From Rhodospirillales bacterium (GTDB lineage Bacteria > Pseudomonadota > Alphaproteobacteria > Acetobacterales > Acetobacteraceae), in assembly GCA_025352565.1 (NCBI GenBank), contig JANXTF010000038.1:1-64000 (forward strand): 64,000 nucleotides of DNA, written 5' to 3'. The notes beneath the pieces are model-generated. The model saw only the letters and a list, made by a program, of their open reading frames with translations, was not told the origin of the DNA and made no database searches. Shown here in pieces: positions 20,013 through 28,301 of this stretch. Position 1 is the stretch's first letter. Every line of letters begins with the position of its first letter. A program made the translations under genes and the position numbers.

Positions 20013-21071
20013 TCAGACTCGGGCCGCCTCGGGCACGAAGTCGGCCCAGTGCCCCGGCCGTGACACCGAGTCGGCATAGGCGCCGAGCGCATCGGCCGCA
20101 CGCCCGACAATGGCCTCGAATGTCAGCCCGCGCGCGTCCAGCACGGCGTCCAACTCGTCCAGAATGCGCCGCAACGCGCCGAAGCCCTCCAGCATCACGA
20201 CCGACAACGCCTCGGCGGCCGATGCGCCCGCCAGCCCCATGCGCGCGAGGTCCGCGCCGGCCCGGATGCCGTTGGTGCCGAGCAGCGGGAAAGCCGGCCC
20301 CACCGCGCGGCGGCTGAGTGCCAGGAAGCGACACACGATGGGCAGCGCCCAGGGCCCGCCATAGGCGCCCGAGGAGCCGAGCACCGGGGCGAGCGTGTCG
20401 AGGTCGGGCAGCATGGCCATGAAGCGGCCCATCATCACCACCGCATCCGCGCCGCCGGCACGCGCCGCGACCGCCAACGCCGGCAGGTTCGAGGACAGGC
20501 CGGTCAGCTTCACCCAAAGCTGCATCCCCTCCGTCGCCGAGCGGACCCGTGCCACCAGCGCCGTCAACCGGGCGGGATCGACCTCCTGCACGATGGCGCC
20601 GGGCGCGGCTTCGGCCGCATGGGGTGCCCCCACGTTCAGTTCGAACACCCGCAAGCCCGCGGCGCGCGCCAGCCCGGCGATGTGTTCGGCGCCATCGTGG
20701 CTCGCCAACACGATACTGGCCGCGACGAACCGGCCTGCCCGCGCCGCCTCCGCGTCGATGCGCGCGAGACAGGCGAACCAATCGGCGGCCTCGCGCTGGA
20801 TCAGCCCGGAGCGGCAGAACAGGCCCGGCCCGGTTCCGTCCCACGCCATCGCGGTGCCGTCCGCGCCGGTCCGGGCGTAATCCGCGCGGTCCAGCTGCGA
20901 TCGCGCCGCCGCGGTCTCGTTGACCGATTTGGCGATCACGCCCGCCACCCCGGCTGCCAGCGCCGCGCGGATTCCCGCCTCGGTCATCACCGGCTCGCCC
21001 GACCCGCAGATGAGCGGGTTGGGCAGTTCGAGCGCGCCGACGCGGGTGCGCAGGCGGGACGTCGTGGTCAT
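20013..21071 (-). CDS. Dihydroorotate-dehydrogenase-like flavoprotein
   Basis: A 352-residue FMN-type TIM barrel. It begins LRTRVGALELPNPLICGSGEPVMTEAGIRAALAAGVAGVIAKS, the opening pattern of class 1 DHODs and the PreA domain of dihydropyrimidine dehydrogenase. FELNVGAPHA, the catalytic-strand VKLTG and PLLGTNGIR (the FMN-phosphate GTGGI-like site) are recognisable. It sits in a catabolic/transport locus, not a pyrimidine biosynthesis cluster, so an oxidoreductase acting on the imported compound is more likely than biosynthetic PyrD. The start at 21071 has GGAG nine bases upstream. It is divergent from the liv operon. Confidence 0.78.
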   Translation of the reverse strand: MTTTSRLRTRVGALELPNPLICGSGEPVMTEAGIRAALAAGVAGVIAKSVNETAAARSQLDRADYARTGADGTAMAWDGTGPGLFCRSGLIQREAADWFACLARIDAEAARAGRFVAASIVLASHDGAEHIAGLARAAGLRVFELNVGAPHAAEAAPGAIVQEVDPARLTALVARVRSATEGMQLWVKLTGLSSNLPALAVAARAGGADAVVMMGRFMAMLPDLDTLAPVLGSSGAYGGPWALPIVCRFLALSRRAVGPAFPLLGTNGIRAGADLARMGLAGASAAEALSVVMLEGFGALRRILDELDAVLDARGLTFEAIVGRAADALGAYADSVSRPGHWADFVPEAARV

Positions 21072-21077
21072 GGTCGG

Positions 21078-21106
21078 ATGCTCCGCTGATGCTCCCCTAA
21101 TGCTCC
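21078..21106. repeat. Three ATGCTCC heptamers at an exact 11-bp period
   Basis: Copies lie at 21078-21084, 21089-21095 and 21100-21106, just upstream of the DHOD-like start and inside the divergent promoter region shared with the liv operon. The spacing is one helical turn. On the transcript side each copy reads GGAGCAT, and the nearest supplies the ribosome binding site. This could be a regulator array or simple slippage. Confidence 0.55.
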
Positions 21107-21167
21107 CTTGGGCCGAGATTTGACACATCAGGCACGGTTGGGGACAATCTCGTCAGGGAGGACAACA

Positions 21168-21896
21168 TTGCGTACGCCGGAACAAGCAGTCGTGCCGTTG
21201 CTGGCCGCCTCGGACCTCACCGCGCGCTACGGCCGCGTCGTGGCGCTCAAGGGCGTCGAGTTGCGCGTCGACGAAGGCGAGTTCGTCACCGTCCTGGGCC
21301 CCAACGGCGCCGGCAAGACCACCCTGATGCGCGCGCTGATGCGCACCGCCGCGCGCACCGGCACCATCCGCTTCCGCGGCGAGGATGTCTCGGCCCTGCC
21401 GACGCACGCCCTGGCGCGGCGCGGCATCATCCTCGTCCAGGAGGGCCGCGGCTTGTTCGGCCAGATGACGGTGCGGGAAAACCTCGACCTCGGCGCCTTC
21501 ACCCGCCCGGACCGCGCCGCCGGCGAGCAGCGCCTGGGCCAGGTCTTCGCCCTGTTCCCCCGCCTGAGCGAACGCCTCGGCCAGATGGCCGCCTCGCTGT
21601 CGGGCGGCGAGCAGCAGATGCTCGCCATCGGCCGCGCGCTGATGGCCGAACCGAAGCTGCTGATGCTTGACGAACCTTCCGTGGGGCTCGCGCCGCGGGT
21701 CGCGGTCGAGATCATCGAGGCGCTCGGCGCGCTCAACCGTGGCGGCCTCGGCATCCTGCTGGTCGAGCAAAAAGCCCCGCTGGCGCTGCGCCTGGCGAAG
21801 CGCGCCTACATCGTGACCCTCGGCCGCATCGCCGCCGAGCTGGACGCCGCAAGCATCGGTTCGCACCATGACCTCGCCCAATACTACCTCTCCTGA
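21168..21896 (+). CDS. livF: Branched-chain-type ABC transporter ATPase LivF
   Basis: A 242-residue ATPase with GPNGAGKTT (Walker A), LSGGEQQMLAIGRAL (signature) and LLMLDEPSVGLAP (Walker B). The TTG at 21168 was chosen because GGGAGG lies six bases before it and no ATG fits. It is the first gene of livF-M-G-H-J. Its end overlaps livM by 29 bp. The substrate may not be a branched-chain amino acid: the neighbouring genes point to a catabolic substrate. Confidence 0.9.
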   Translation: MRTPEQAVVPLLAASDLTARYGRVVALKGVELRVDEGEFVTVLGPNGAGKTTLMRALMRTAARTGTIRFRGEDVSALPTHALARRGIILVQEGRGLFGQMTVRENLDLGAFTRPDRAAGEQRLGQVFALFPRLSERLGQMAASLSGGEQQMLAIGRALMAEPKLLMLDEPSVGLAPRVAVEIIEALGALNRGGLGILLVEQKAPLALRLAKRAYIVTLGRIAAELDAASIGSHHDLAQYYLS

Positions 21897-22836
21897 TCCC
21901 GCGCCCACGCGGCCGCTCTGGATCGTTCCGGCCGTGCTGGGCGTGGGCCTGCTCGGCTTCGTCATGCTGAACGGCGGCTATCTCGTCACCGTGCTCGGGC
22001 TGGCGGCGATCTACGGGGTGTTCTGCACCGGGCTGAACCTGTTCATGGGCTATACCGGCCAGGCCTCGTTCGGCCAGAGCGCGTTCGCGGCGGTCGGCGG
22101 TTATGGCACCGCGATCCTGTGCGCGGGCCACGGGTGGGACCCGGTCGCGGGCCTCGTCGTCTCGATGGCGATCGCGGGCCTGCTGGCGCTGGTGGTGGGA
22201 TACCCGGTGATGCGGCTGCGCGGCCATTACCTCGCGATGGCCACCTTCGCGCTCGGCCTCATCGTCTACGAGCTGTCGGTCGAGTGGTCGGGACTGACCC
22301 AGGGCTACATGGGCTATGCCGGAATTCCGCCGCTCGGCTTCGCCGGCCATGAACTGGGCACCGAGCGCGCCCAGCTCGGTGCGCTGGTGGCCATCATGCT
22401 GTTCGGGGTGTGGCTGGCCGAGCGCATGAAATCCTCCCGTTTCGGCCGCGCGCTGCGCGCCATCGCCGGCAGCGAACCGGCCGCGATGGCGCTCGGCATT
22501 CCGGTCTCGCGCTACAAGCTCGCCGCCTTCGTGGTCGCCGCCGTCTATGCATCCGCCGCCGGCTCGCTGTTCGCCCATTTCATCGGCTTCATCAGCCCCG
22601 AGGTGTTCGGCGTGCCCATGGTCGTGCTGAGCTTCACCATGCTCTATCTCGGCGGCATCGGCACGATCTGGGGGCCGGTCATGGGCGCGGTGATCGCGTC
22701 CCTGTTGCCAGAGCTGTTCCGCGGGCTGAAGGAGATGCAGGACATCGCCTATTCCGTGGTGTTGATCCTGATGCTGATCTTCGTCCCGGGCGGTCTGGCC
22801 GGGCTGCTGCGACGGCTCGCGCGCAAGCCGACATGA
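21868..22836 (+). CDS. livM: Branched-chain-type ABC transporter permease LivM
   Basis: A 322-residue polytopic permease of the LivM type. It shows the family segments GLNLFMGYTGQASFGQSAF and the conserved loop RALRAIAGSEPAAMALGIPVSRYKLAAF near residue 200. It starts inside the end of livF and overlaps livG in an ATGA. It forms the channel with LivH. Confidence 0.92.
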   Translation: MTSPNTTSPDPAPTRPLWIVPAVLGVGLLGFVMLNGGYLVTVLGLAAIYGVFCTGLNLFMGYTGQASFGQSAFAAVGGYGTAILCAGHGWDPVAGLVVSMAIAGLLALVVGYPVMRLRGHYLAMATFALGLIVYELSVEWSGLTQGYMGYAGIPPLGFAGHELGTERAQLGALVAIMLFGVWLAERMKSSRFGRALRAIAGSEPAAMALGIPVSRYKLAAFVVAAVYASAAGSLFAHFIGFISPEVFGVPMVVLSFTMLYLGGIGTIWGPVMGAVIASLLPELFRGLKEMQDIAYSVVLILMLIFVPGGLAGLLRRLARKPT

Positions 22837-23612
22837 GCGCCGCGTTGCTCTCGGTCGAGCGGGTCAGCAAGCGGTTCGGCGGGCTGGTCGCCAACGACGC
22901 GATCTCGCTGGACGTGGCCGAAGGCAGCCTGACAGCGGTGATCGGCCCGAACGGCGCCGGCAAGACCACGTTCTTCAACATCATCTCGGGGGCGCTCCCG
23001 CCGACCGCGGGCCGCATCCAACTCGCCGGGCAGGACATCACCGGCCTCTCGCTGCAACAAGTGGCCCAACGCGGCCTCGTGCGCACGTTCCAGCTCGTTC
23101 AGCTTTTCGGCAACATGACCGTGCGCGAGAACGTCGAGGTCGGGCTGCACATGGTGACGCGGGGCACCTTGGGCGCGGCGCTGCTCCGGCCGCGCTGGAT
23201 GGCCGCGCAGGAGCGGTGGGTACGTGACGAGGCGGACACGTTGCTCGGCTTCGTGGGACTCGGAGCCTTCGCCCAAACCCAGGCCGACCAGCTGCCCTAC
23301 GGCCGCCAGCGCCTGCTGGAGGTCGCCCGCGCCCTGGCCGCCAAGCCGCGCCTGCTGCTGCTGGACGAGCCGGCGGCCGGATTGGACACCCAGGAATCGG
23401 CGGCTTTGGCCGACATCATCCAGCAGGTGAACGCGCGCGGCACCACGGTGCTGCTGATCGAGCACGACATGTCGCTCGTGATGCGGATCGCGACCCACGT
23501 CGCGGTGCTCGATTTCGGCCGCAAGATCGCCGAGGGCTCGCCGGCCGAGATGCGCGCCCATCCCGATGTGCTCGCCGCCTATCTCGGCGGGGTGGAGGAG
23601 GCCCATGCCTGA
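22833..23612 (+). CDS. livG: Branched-chain-type ABC transporter ATPase LivG
   Basis: A 259-residue ATPase. GPNGAGKTT is the Walker A. The signature is the LivG variant LPYGRQRLLEVARAL, and Walker B reads LLLLDEPAAGLD. The start ATG overlaps the livM stop (ATGA); the frame is open far upstream but that part is a livM shadow. It pairs with LivF to drive import. The stop lies a few bases inside the start of livH. Confidence 0.92.
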   Translation: MSAALLSVERVSKRFGGLVANDAISLDVAEGSLTAVIGPNGAGKTTFFNIISGALPPTAGRIQLAGQDITGLSLQQVAQRGLVRTFQLVQLFGNMTVRENVEVGLHMVTRGTLGAALLRPRWMAAQERWVRDEADTLLGFVGLGAFAQTQADQLPYGRQRLLEVARALAAKPRLLLLDEPAAGLDTQESAALADIIQQVNARGTTVLLIEHDMSLVMRIATHVAVLDFGRKIAEGSPAEMRAHPDVLAAYLGGVEEAHA

Positions 23613-24492
23613 CCTGATCCAACTCGCGCAGGCGCTGGTGAACGGCGTCGGCGTCGGCCTCGTCTATGGCCTTGTCGGCATCGGCTTCTGCGTCATCTAC
23701 AATGCCAGCGGCATCGTCAACTTCGCCCAGGGCGTGTTCGTCATGCTCGGGGGCATGTTGGCGCACACGCTGCTGACGCGCGCGGGTCTGCCCATGCCCG
23801 TCGCCGCCGTGCTGGCCACCGTCATCGTCGCCGCGATCGGGGTCGCGATCCAGCTGCTGGTCGTCAGCCCGATGTGGCAGCGCGGCACCTCGATGTTCGC
23901 GATCATCCTGGCGACGCTCGCCGTGCAGATCATGATCGAGCGCATCACCATCCTCTCGCTCGGCGATCAGCCGCGCACCTACGACAATTTCACGCCGGGC
24001 GGGCCGCTGCGTCTGGGGCCGATCACCATCGACTACCAGCTGTTCTGGGTGTTGGGCGGCGGCGCGCTGATGGTGGCGGCGCTCTGGCTGTTCTTCACCC
24101 GCACCCGCATCGGGCGGGCGTTGCGGGCGTGCTCGCAGAACGCGGAGGCGGCGGCGCTGCTCGGGATTCCCGTCGGGCGGATGCTGCTGCTGTCCTTCGC
24201 ACTCAGCGCGGCCCTCGGTTCGGCCGCCGGCATCCTCATCACGCCGACGCAGTACACCGCCTACAGCATCGACGGCCCGTTCGGCGTCAACGGCTTCATC
24301 GCCGCCATCATCGGTGGTTTCGGCAGCGCGCCGGGGGCGCTCGCCGGCGGCATTCTGCTCGGGGCGGCGCAGGCCGTCGCGGTCGTGCTGTTCGGCGCCG
24401 GCTACCGCAATGTCGCCGCACTGGTGATCATGTTGCTTGTCTTGCTGCTGTTCCCGAGCGGCGTGTTCAACGCCACGCGGTCGAAGGCTTGA
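23605..24492 (+). CDS. livH: Branched-chain-type ABC transporter permease LivH
   Basis: A 295-residue polytopic permease. The N-terminus has GLVYGLVGIGFCVIYNASGIVNFAQG, typical of LivH, and the loop GRALRACSQNAEAAALLGIPVGRM is conserved. The ATG at 23605 has GGAGG immediately upstream and overlaps livG by 8 bp. 93 bp separate it from the binding-protein gene. Confidence 0.92.
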   Translation: MPDLIQLAQALVNGVGVGLVYGLVGIGFCVIYNASGIVNFAQGVFVMLGGMLAHTLLTRAGLPMPVAAVLATVIVAAIGVAIQLLVVSPMWQRGTSMFAIILATLAVQIMIERITILSLGDQPRTYDNFTPGGPLRLGPITIDYQLFWVLGGGALMVAALWLFFTRTRIGRALRACSQNAEAAALLGIPVGRMLLLSFALSAALGSAAGILITPTQYTAYSIDGPFGVNGFIAAIIGGFGSAPGALAGGILLGAAQAVAVVLFGAGYRNVAALVIMLLVLLLFPSGVFNATRSKA

Positions 24493-24585
24493 GAATGGTG
24501 CGTCGCACGACCGCGTGCTTCCGTTATGACCGGCGCGCAATGGCCAACCGAGGGACCGAACAAGGACCAAGTGAAGGAAATGTAC

Positions 24586-25755
24586 ATGAGCCTGAAAACC
24601 ACATTGCTGGCGACCGCCATCGCACTCGCGGCGACCGCGCAAGCCGCCCGCGCCGAGGACTCGTTCAAGATCGGCTCCGCCCTCGGCCTCACCGGCTATG
24701 CGGCCACCGGCGACCGCAACTGGCGTGACGGGCTGCAACTGGCCGCCGACGCGCTGAACGCCAAAGGCGGAATCCTCGGCCGCAAGGTCGAGATCATCGT
24801 CGAGGACAACCGCTCGCAGCCGCAGGATGCGGTCGTCGCCTACCGCAAGATGCTGTCGTCGGACCAGGTGAACGCCTTCGACAGCGGGTGCGTCTCCGCC
24901 GGCAACATGGCCGCCGCCTCGTTCGTGGCGCGGGCGCAGGTGCCGATGCTGCTGTGCTCCATCCTGCCGCAAAAGCCCGAGGAGCAGGCCTGGGCGTTCA
25001 GTTTTCTGCCGCCGCCCACATTCGAGATCGATGCGCGTTACGGCTATCTGCGCGACCGCACGCAGATCCGCAAGGTCGGCCTGCTGATCGATCCCACCCC
25101 GTACAGCCAGCTGATGAAAGGCTTCGCGACCCGGCTCGCGCCGCAGTACGGGCTCGAGATCGTGGCGGAGGAAACCTACAAGCCGGACGATTCGGACGTG
25201 AACGTCCAGCTCGGCCGCATGAACGCGGCGGGCGCGGGCGCGGTCGTGAAGCTGGGCCAGGGCGGCTCGACTGTGACGGTCGCCAAGAACATCCGCCAGC
25301 TCGGCCTCGACAAGATGGTGCTGATGGCGAGCACCGACGACGGCGGCATCTTCAAATCCGCGAGCGAGGTGCTGGGCGACCGGTTCTACTTCATCGGCTC
25401 GGCCGTGCAGTTCGGCGACGCGGGGCCATCCGAGAAGGCCGCCAACGCCGACAAGTCCAACGGGGCCGCCAAGGCCGCCATCGACGCGTTTCTCACCCCC
25501 TGGGTGGCGAAATACGGCGACCGCGACACCGGGCAGGCCTCGCGCGCCTACGATTCGGTGATGCTGCTGGCAAAGGCCGCGACAGCGGCGAATTCGGTCG
25601 CGGGGCCGGCGATCAAGGACGCCATCGAGCGAGTCGGCGCCTATAACGGCGCCGGCGCGGTCTACGACTTCTCCGACAAGCAGCATGTCGGCATCACGAA
25701 GAATCCGTATTTCGTCGGCCAGTTCGTCAACGGCCGGCCCACCGTGTCGAAGTAG
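24586..25755 (+). CDS. Branched-chain-type ABC transporter substrate-binding protein
   Basis: A 389-residue periplasmic binding protein (type 1 periplasmic fold). The ATG at 24586, with AAGGA seven bases upstream, gives a signal peptide ending AARA before EDSFKIGSA. An ATG six bases earlier is also possible. The family pattern [18 protein letters not shown]...[18 protein letters not shown] is present. It serves the LivFMGH importer. The ligand cannot be read from sequence; the nearby DUF6282, DHOD-like and cupin genes argue for a non-standard substrate. Confidence 0.88.
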   Translation: MSLKTTLLATAIALAATAQAARAEDSFKIGSALGLTGYAATGDRNWRDGLQLAADALNAKGGILGRKVEIIVEDNRSQPQDAVVAYRKMLSSDQVNAFDSGCVSAGNMAAASFVARAQVPMLLCSILPQKPEEQAWAFSFLPPPTFEIDARYGYLRDRTQIRKVGLLIDPTPYSQLMKGFATRLAPQYGLEIVAEETYKPDDSDVNVQLGRMNAAGAGAVVKLGQGGSTVTVAKNIRQLGLDKMVLMASTDDGGIFKSASEVLGDRFYFIGSAVQFGDAGPSEKAANADKSNGAAKAAIDAFLTPWVAKYGDRDTGQASRAYDSVMLLAKAATAANSVAGPAIKDAIERVGAYNGAGAVYDFSDKQHVGITKNPYFVGQFVNGRPTVSK

Positions 25756-25763
25756 GAGCCCGC

Positions 25764-26663
25764 ATGTACGACAAGACCGATCCACGGGCGAGCCTCGCCC
25801 CCGCCGCCGCGTCGGCGTCGTTCGCCGGCGCGTTCACGGCCGCCGACTACCTGCGCTTCCACGACGCCGAGCCGCAGGAGAGCGGCGGCGGCGCACGCAC
25901 CTGGCTCGGCCGCGGCCAGAACTTTCTCACGGCCTACACCGAGGCCGAAGCCGGCGCCGAGTTGTCGCGCAGCGGTCAGCCCGACGAGTATGCGATCCTG
26001 CTGCCGGACCCCGGCACCCGCATCGAGGTCACGGCCGGCACGCAGACCGAAACGCTCGACGGCTACCGCGTGATCTTCGTGCCGCCCGGCGACAGCCGCG
26101 TGCGCGTGCTGGCGGCGGGCCGCGTCGTGCGCGTGTTCACCACCCGTGCCGCCGACCTCGCCGCGAAATGCGCCAACGCCGCTGCCTACGCCGTGCCGCA
26201 CGCCATCGTGGCACCCATCGTGAAGTGGCCCACGCCGCCCGGCGGCTTCAGGATACGTAGCTACAGCCTCGAAATTCCCCCCACGCCCGGCCGCTTCGGG
26301 CGCATCTGGCGATGCACCACGATCATGGTCAACTGGCTCGAGCCGTTCGAGGGGCCGCGCGACCCGACCAGGCTTTCGCCCCACCATCACGATGATTTCG
26401 AGCAAGGCTCGCTCGCGTTGCAGGGCGAGTTCATCCACCATCTGCGCTGGCCCTGGACCCCGGACAAGACGGCGTGGCGGGCGGACGAGCACGAACACGT
26501 CGGCACCCCCTCCATCACCTTCATCCCCCCCCCGTCGATCCACACCACCGAGGCCCGCGGCGCGGGCCGCAACCAGCTGGTGGATCTGTTCTGCCCGCCG
26601 CGGATGGATTTCTCGATGAAGCAGGGCTGGGTATTGAACGCGGCGGATTATCCGATGCCCTGA
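25764..26663 (+). CDS. Uncharacterised bicupin-like protein
   Basis: A 299-residue soluble protein with no family name I can recall. The sequence looks like two beta-barrel (cupin) halves: residues about 60-130 contain [15 protein letters not shown] and [14 protein letters not shown], and residues about 195-275 contain a histidine cluster ([17 protein letters not shown]), DEHEH and [15 protein letters not shown], a plausible metal site. It starts 9 bp after the binding-protein gene, so it is almost certainly co-transcribed with the liv genes and may act on the imported compound. Its 3' end is overlapped on the other strand by a questionable frame. Confidence 0.65.
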   Translation: MYDKTDPRASLAPAAASASFAGAFTAADYLRFHDAEPQESGGGARTWLGRGQNFLTAYTEAEAGAELSRSGQPDEYAILLPDPGTRIEVTAGTQTETLDGYRVIFVPPGDSRVRVLAAGRVVRVFTTRAADLAAKCANAAAYAVPHAIVAPIVKWPTPPGGFRIRSYSLEIPPTPGRFGRIWRCTTIMVNWLEPFEGPRDPTRLSPHHHDDFEQGSLALQGEFIHHLRWPWTPDKTAWRADEHEHVGTPSITFIPPPSIHTTEARGAGRNQLVDLFCPPRMDFSMKQGWVLNAADYPMP

Positions 26664-27285
26664 ACGACGCCCGCTGGCGGCGGGTTTCCTTGCAACCGCT
26701 TCCAGGCCGTCGTGAAGCCAGCAAAGTTCCGCCGATGCCGCACCGGGCGGCGGCCTTCGCCTTTGCCGCCGTCTTCGCCCGCTTGCCCGCCGCCCGCTTG
26801 CCCGCCGCCCGGCGCTTCCGCCTGGGCAGCCGAAGTATCTCCGGCATCGCGGCCACCCCGGTCATGCGCAGCAGCGGCCGCAGGACACGTCCGACTTGCG
26901 GGGCCGCCGCGATCAGCGCCCGCATCTGCGGATCGTGCAGGACCAGGTATTCGATCTGGCGTCCGAAGCTCGCGCAGTCCTGCACCATGCGGCACAGCCA
27001 GGCGAACCCGCCCGGAAGTTCGCGCGCTGCCCGCTTCCCGTGCGGAGGCGCCTGTTGGGGATCGCTCGCGGCCCGGACCCGCCGCGCCGGCAGCGTGCCG
27101 GCTTCCGCCCGCGCGGCAAGCCCGGCGAAGCGGGCGGCCAGCCGCGTCAGCCGCACATAGATGAGCGAGACGAGGGGCGCGGCCTCCTGGTTCCGCATGA
27201 ACCGGACCGACAACGCCCGGCCCATCCCCGCGATAATGCGGGCGAACGCGGCGGCGACGGCGGTGGTGGGAACGGGGGCCGACAT
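26521..27285 (-). CDS. Hypothetical protein with basic C-terminal tail
   Basis: About 254 residues from the ATG at 27285. Residues 1-150 are alanine/arginine-rich and helical, with aromatic positions ([27 protein letters not shown]). The tail from about 155 is a lysine/arginine stretch with a duplicated [10 protein letters not shown]. No membrane helix, signal peptide or known domain is visible. The last about 48 codons lie antisense to the end of the cupin-like gene and have shadow-like composition, so the true stop may have been lost by mutation. It begins 20 bp beyond the end of the transposase remnant. I believe similar proteins occur in Acetobacteraceae, but this is from memory. Confidence 0.45.
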   Translation of the reverse strand: MSAPVPTTAVAAAFARIIAGMGRALSVRFMRNQEAAPLVSLIYVRLTRLAARFAGLAARAEAGTLPARRVRAASDPQQAPPHGKRAARELPGGFAWLCRMVQDCASFGRQIEYLVLHDPQMRALIAAAPQVGRVLRPLLRMTGVAAMPEILRLPRRKRRAAGKRAAGKRAKTAAKAKAAARCGIGGTLLASRRPGSGCKETRRQRASFRASDNPPRSIPSPASSRNPSAAGRTDPPAGCGPRRGPRWCGSTGGG

Positions 27286-27489
27286 TTGGGTATTAAAGCC
27301 TAATTCATTTCTCCGCTTCAAGCGGCTCATGGGACCCCGTGATCAGCCCGGCGCGGGTCCCCTCGACGGGTGGCTTGGGCACAGCCCCACCGGGCTTCTT
27401 GCCGGTGGCCGCCGTCTTGGCGGCTCGTTGCGCCATCTTGGCATCATGCTCGGCCTGCGCGCGGGCGTGGCGCTCGCGGCCGCGGGCCT

Positions 27490-27561
27490 CGATTGTCGCG
27501 CGGGCCCCGATTGTCGCGCGGGCCCCGATTGTCGCGCGGGCCCCGATTGTCGCGCGGGCCT
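27490..27561. repeat. Four tandem 18-bp repeats in the transposase remnant
   Basis: Four consecutive copies of CGATTGTCGCGCGGGCCC (last base varies in the fourth) fill 27490-27561. On the minus strand they encode a repeated six-residue unit ARATIG. The equivalent position in intact relatives is, as I recall, a single ARATIEAR, so this is a slippage expansion in a non-functional gene. Confidence 0.85.
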
Positions 27562-27739
27562 GGGCGATCCTGGCCTAGCGCTCCTCACGCCGGGCCAGTT
27601 CGTCGGGGATCGACATGCCGTCCGGCGTGTCCGCCTGATCGGCTGCCTCGGCGCGGGGCATCAGGTCGGCCACGTCGGCCTTCAACTGCGCCTCGATCTT
27701 GCCGGCGTGCTCATAGGACAGCGCGCTGTGGCGGCTGGC

Positions 27740-27778
27740 CCACGGGTCGGGCCAAAGGCCCGCCCGAGGACAGGCTCC
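27740..27778. repeat. 39-bp palindrome-containing insertion in the transposase remnant
   Basis: The segment keeps frame but adds about 13 residues (GACPRAGLWPDPW) between TKIHA and ASRHSALSYEHA, which are normally nearly adjacent. It contains a 6-bp-arm palindrome, CGGGCCAAAGGCCCG (27748-27762). It may be a miniature palindromic element or a hairpin-templated duplication. Confidence 0.5.
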
Positions 27779-28301
27779 GGCGTGGATCTTGGTGCCGTCC
27801 AGCGCCACCGTGCCCAGCTTCAGCACGCCCATCTCGCGCGCCAGCACCGGCACCAGCACCTGCACGAACAGCGCCTCGATCTGCGGCAGGAAGCGCCGCC
27901 GGAACACCGCGATCGTGTCGTGATTTGGATGATCGTTGGCGGCAACGAACCGGAACGCCACGGAATCGTAGCTCGCCCGCTCCAGCTTGCGGCTGGAAAA
28001 CACGCCGGTCACGTAACCGTAGACGAGAATGCCCAGCAAAAGCCGCGGGTGATAGGCCGCCTCGCACGAGCCGCGATAGCTGCCGGTCATTGCACGCAGG
28101 TCCAGCCCTGCGACCACCTCGACCACGAAGCGGGCCAAATGCCGCTCCGGCAACCATTCGTCCACCGACGGTGGCATCAGAAAGCCGGTGTCGCGGTCAA
28201 TCGGGCGAAATGAATTCATGCGCAACGTCCGAGCTTGTCAGGAAGCGCGTCAACCCACCGATTCTAAACTGTCATCCCGCGTTGTTAAGTCCGACAGGTT
28301 G

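Larger units (their letters stand above)
27305..28225 (-). pseudogene. IS1182-like transposase remnant (N-terminal half, nonsense and truncated)
   Basis: Residues 1-208 match the DUF772-type N-terminal domain of IS5/IS1182-group transposases: RFVVEVVAGLDL, YHPRLLLGILVYGYVTGVFSSRKLE and TVALDGTKIHA. The copy is broken in several ways. An in-frame TAG at 27575-27577 follows ELARREER, where a sense codon is expected. An 18-bp unit is repeated four times just after it. About 39 bp appear inserted after TKIHA (27740-27778). The frame then runs into unrelated sequence and stops at 27305, so the catalytic C-terminal half is absent. No clear terminal inverted repeats were found. Confidence 0.85.

Noticed and set aside
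20013-21071. Assignment as biosynthetic pyrD
   Set aside because: The protein family fits but the gene sits in a catabolic/transport context and key pyrD residues cannot be confirmed.
27490-27561. CRISPR-like repeat run
   Set aside because: The 18-bp units are contiguous without spacers and keep coding frame, and no cas genes are present.
27161-28213. 350-residue plus-strand frame over the IS remnant
   Set aside because: It contains the 18-bp repeat translated as CRAGPD units, but it is antisense to recognisable transposase sequence.
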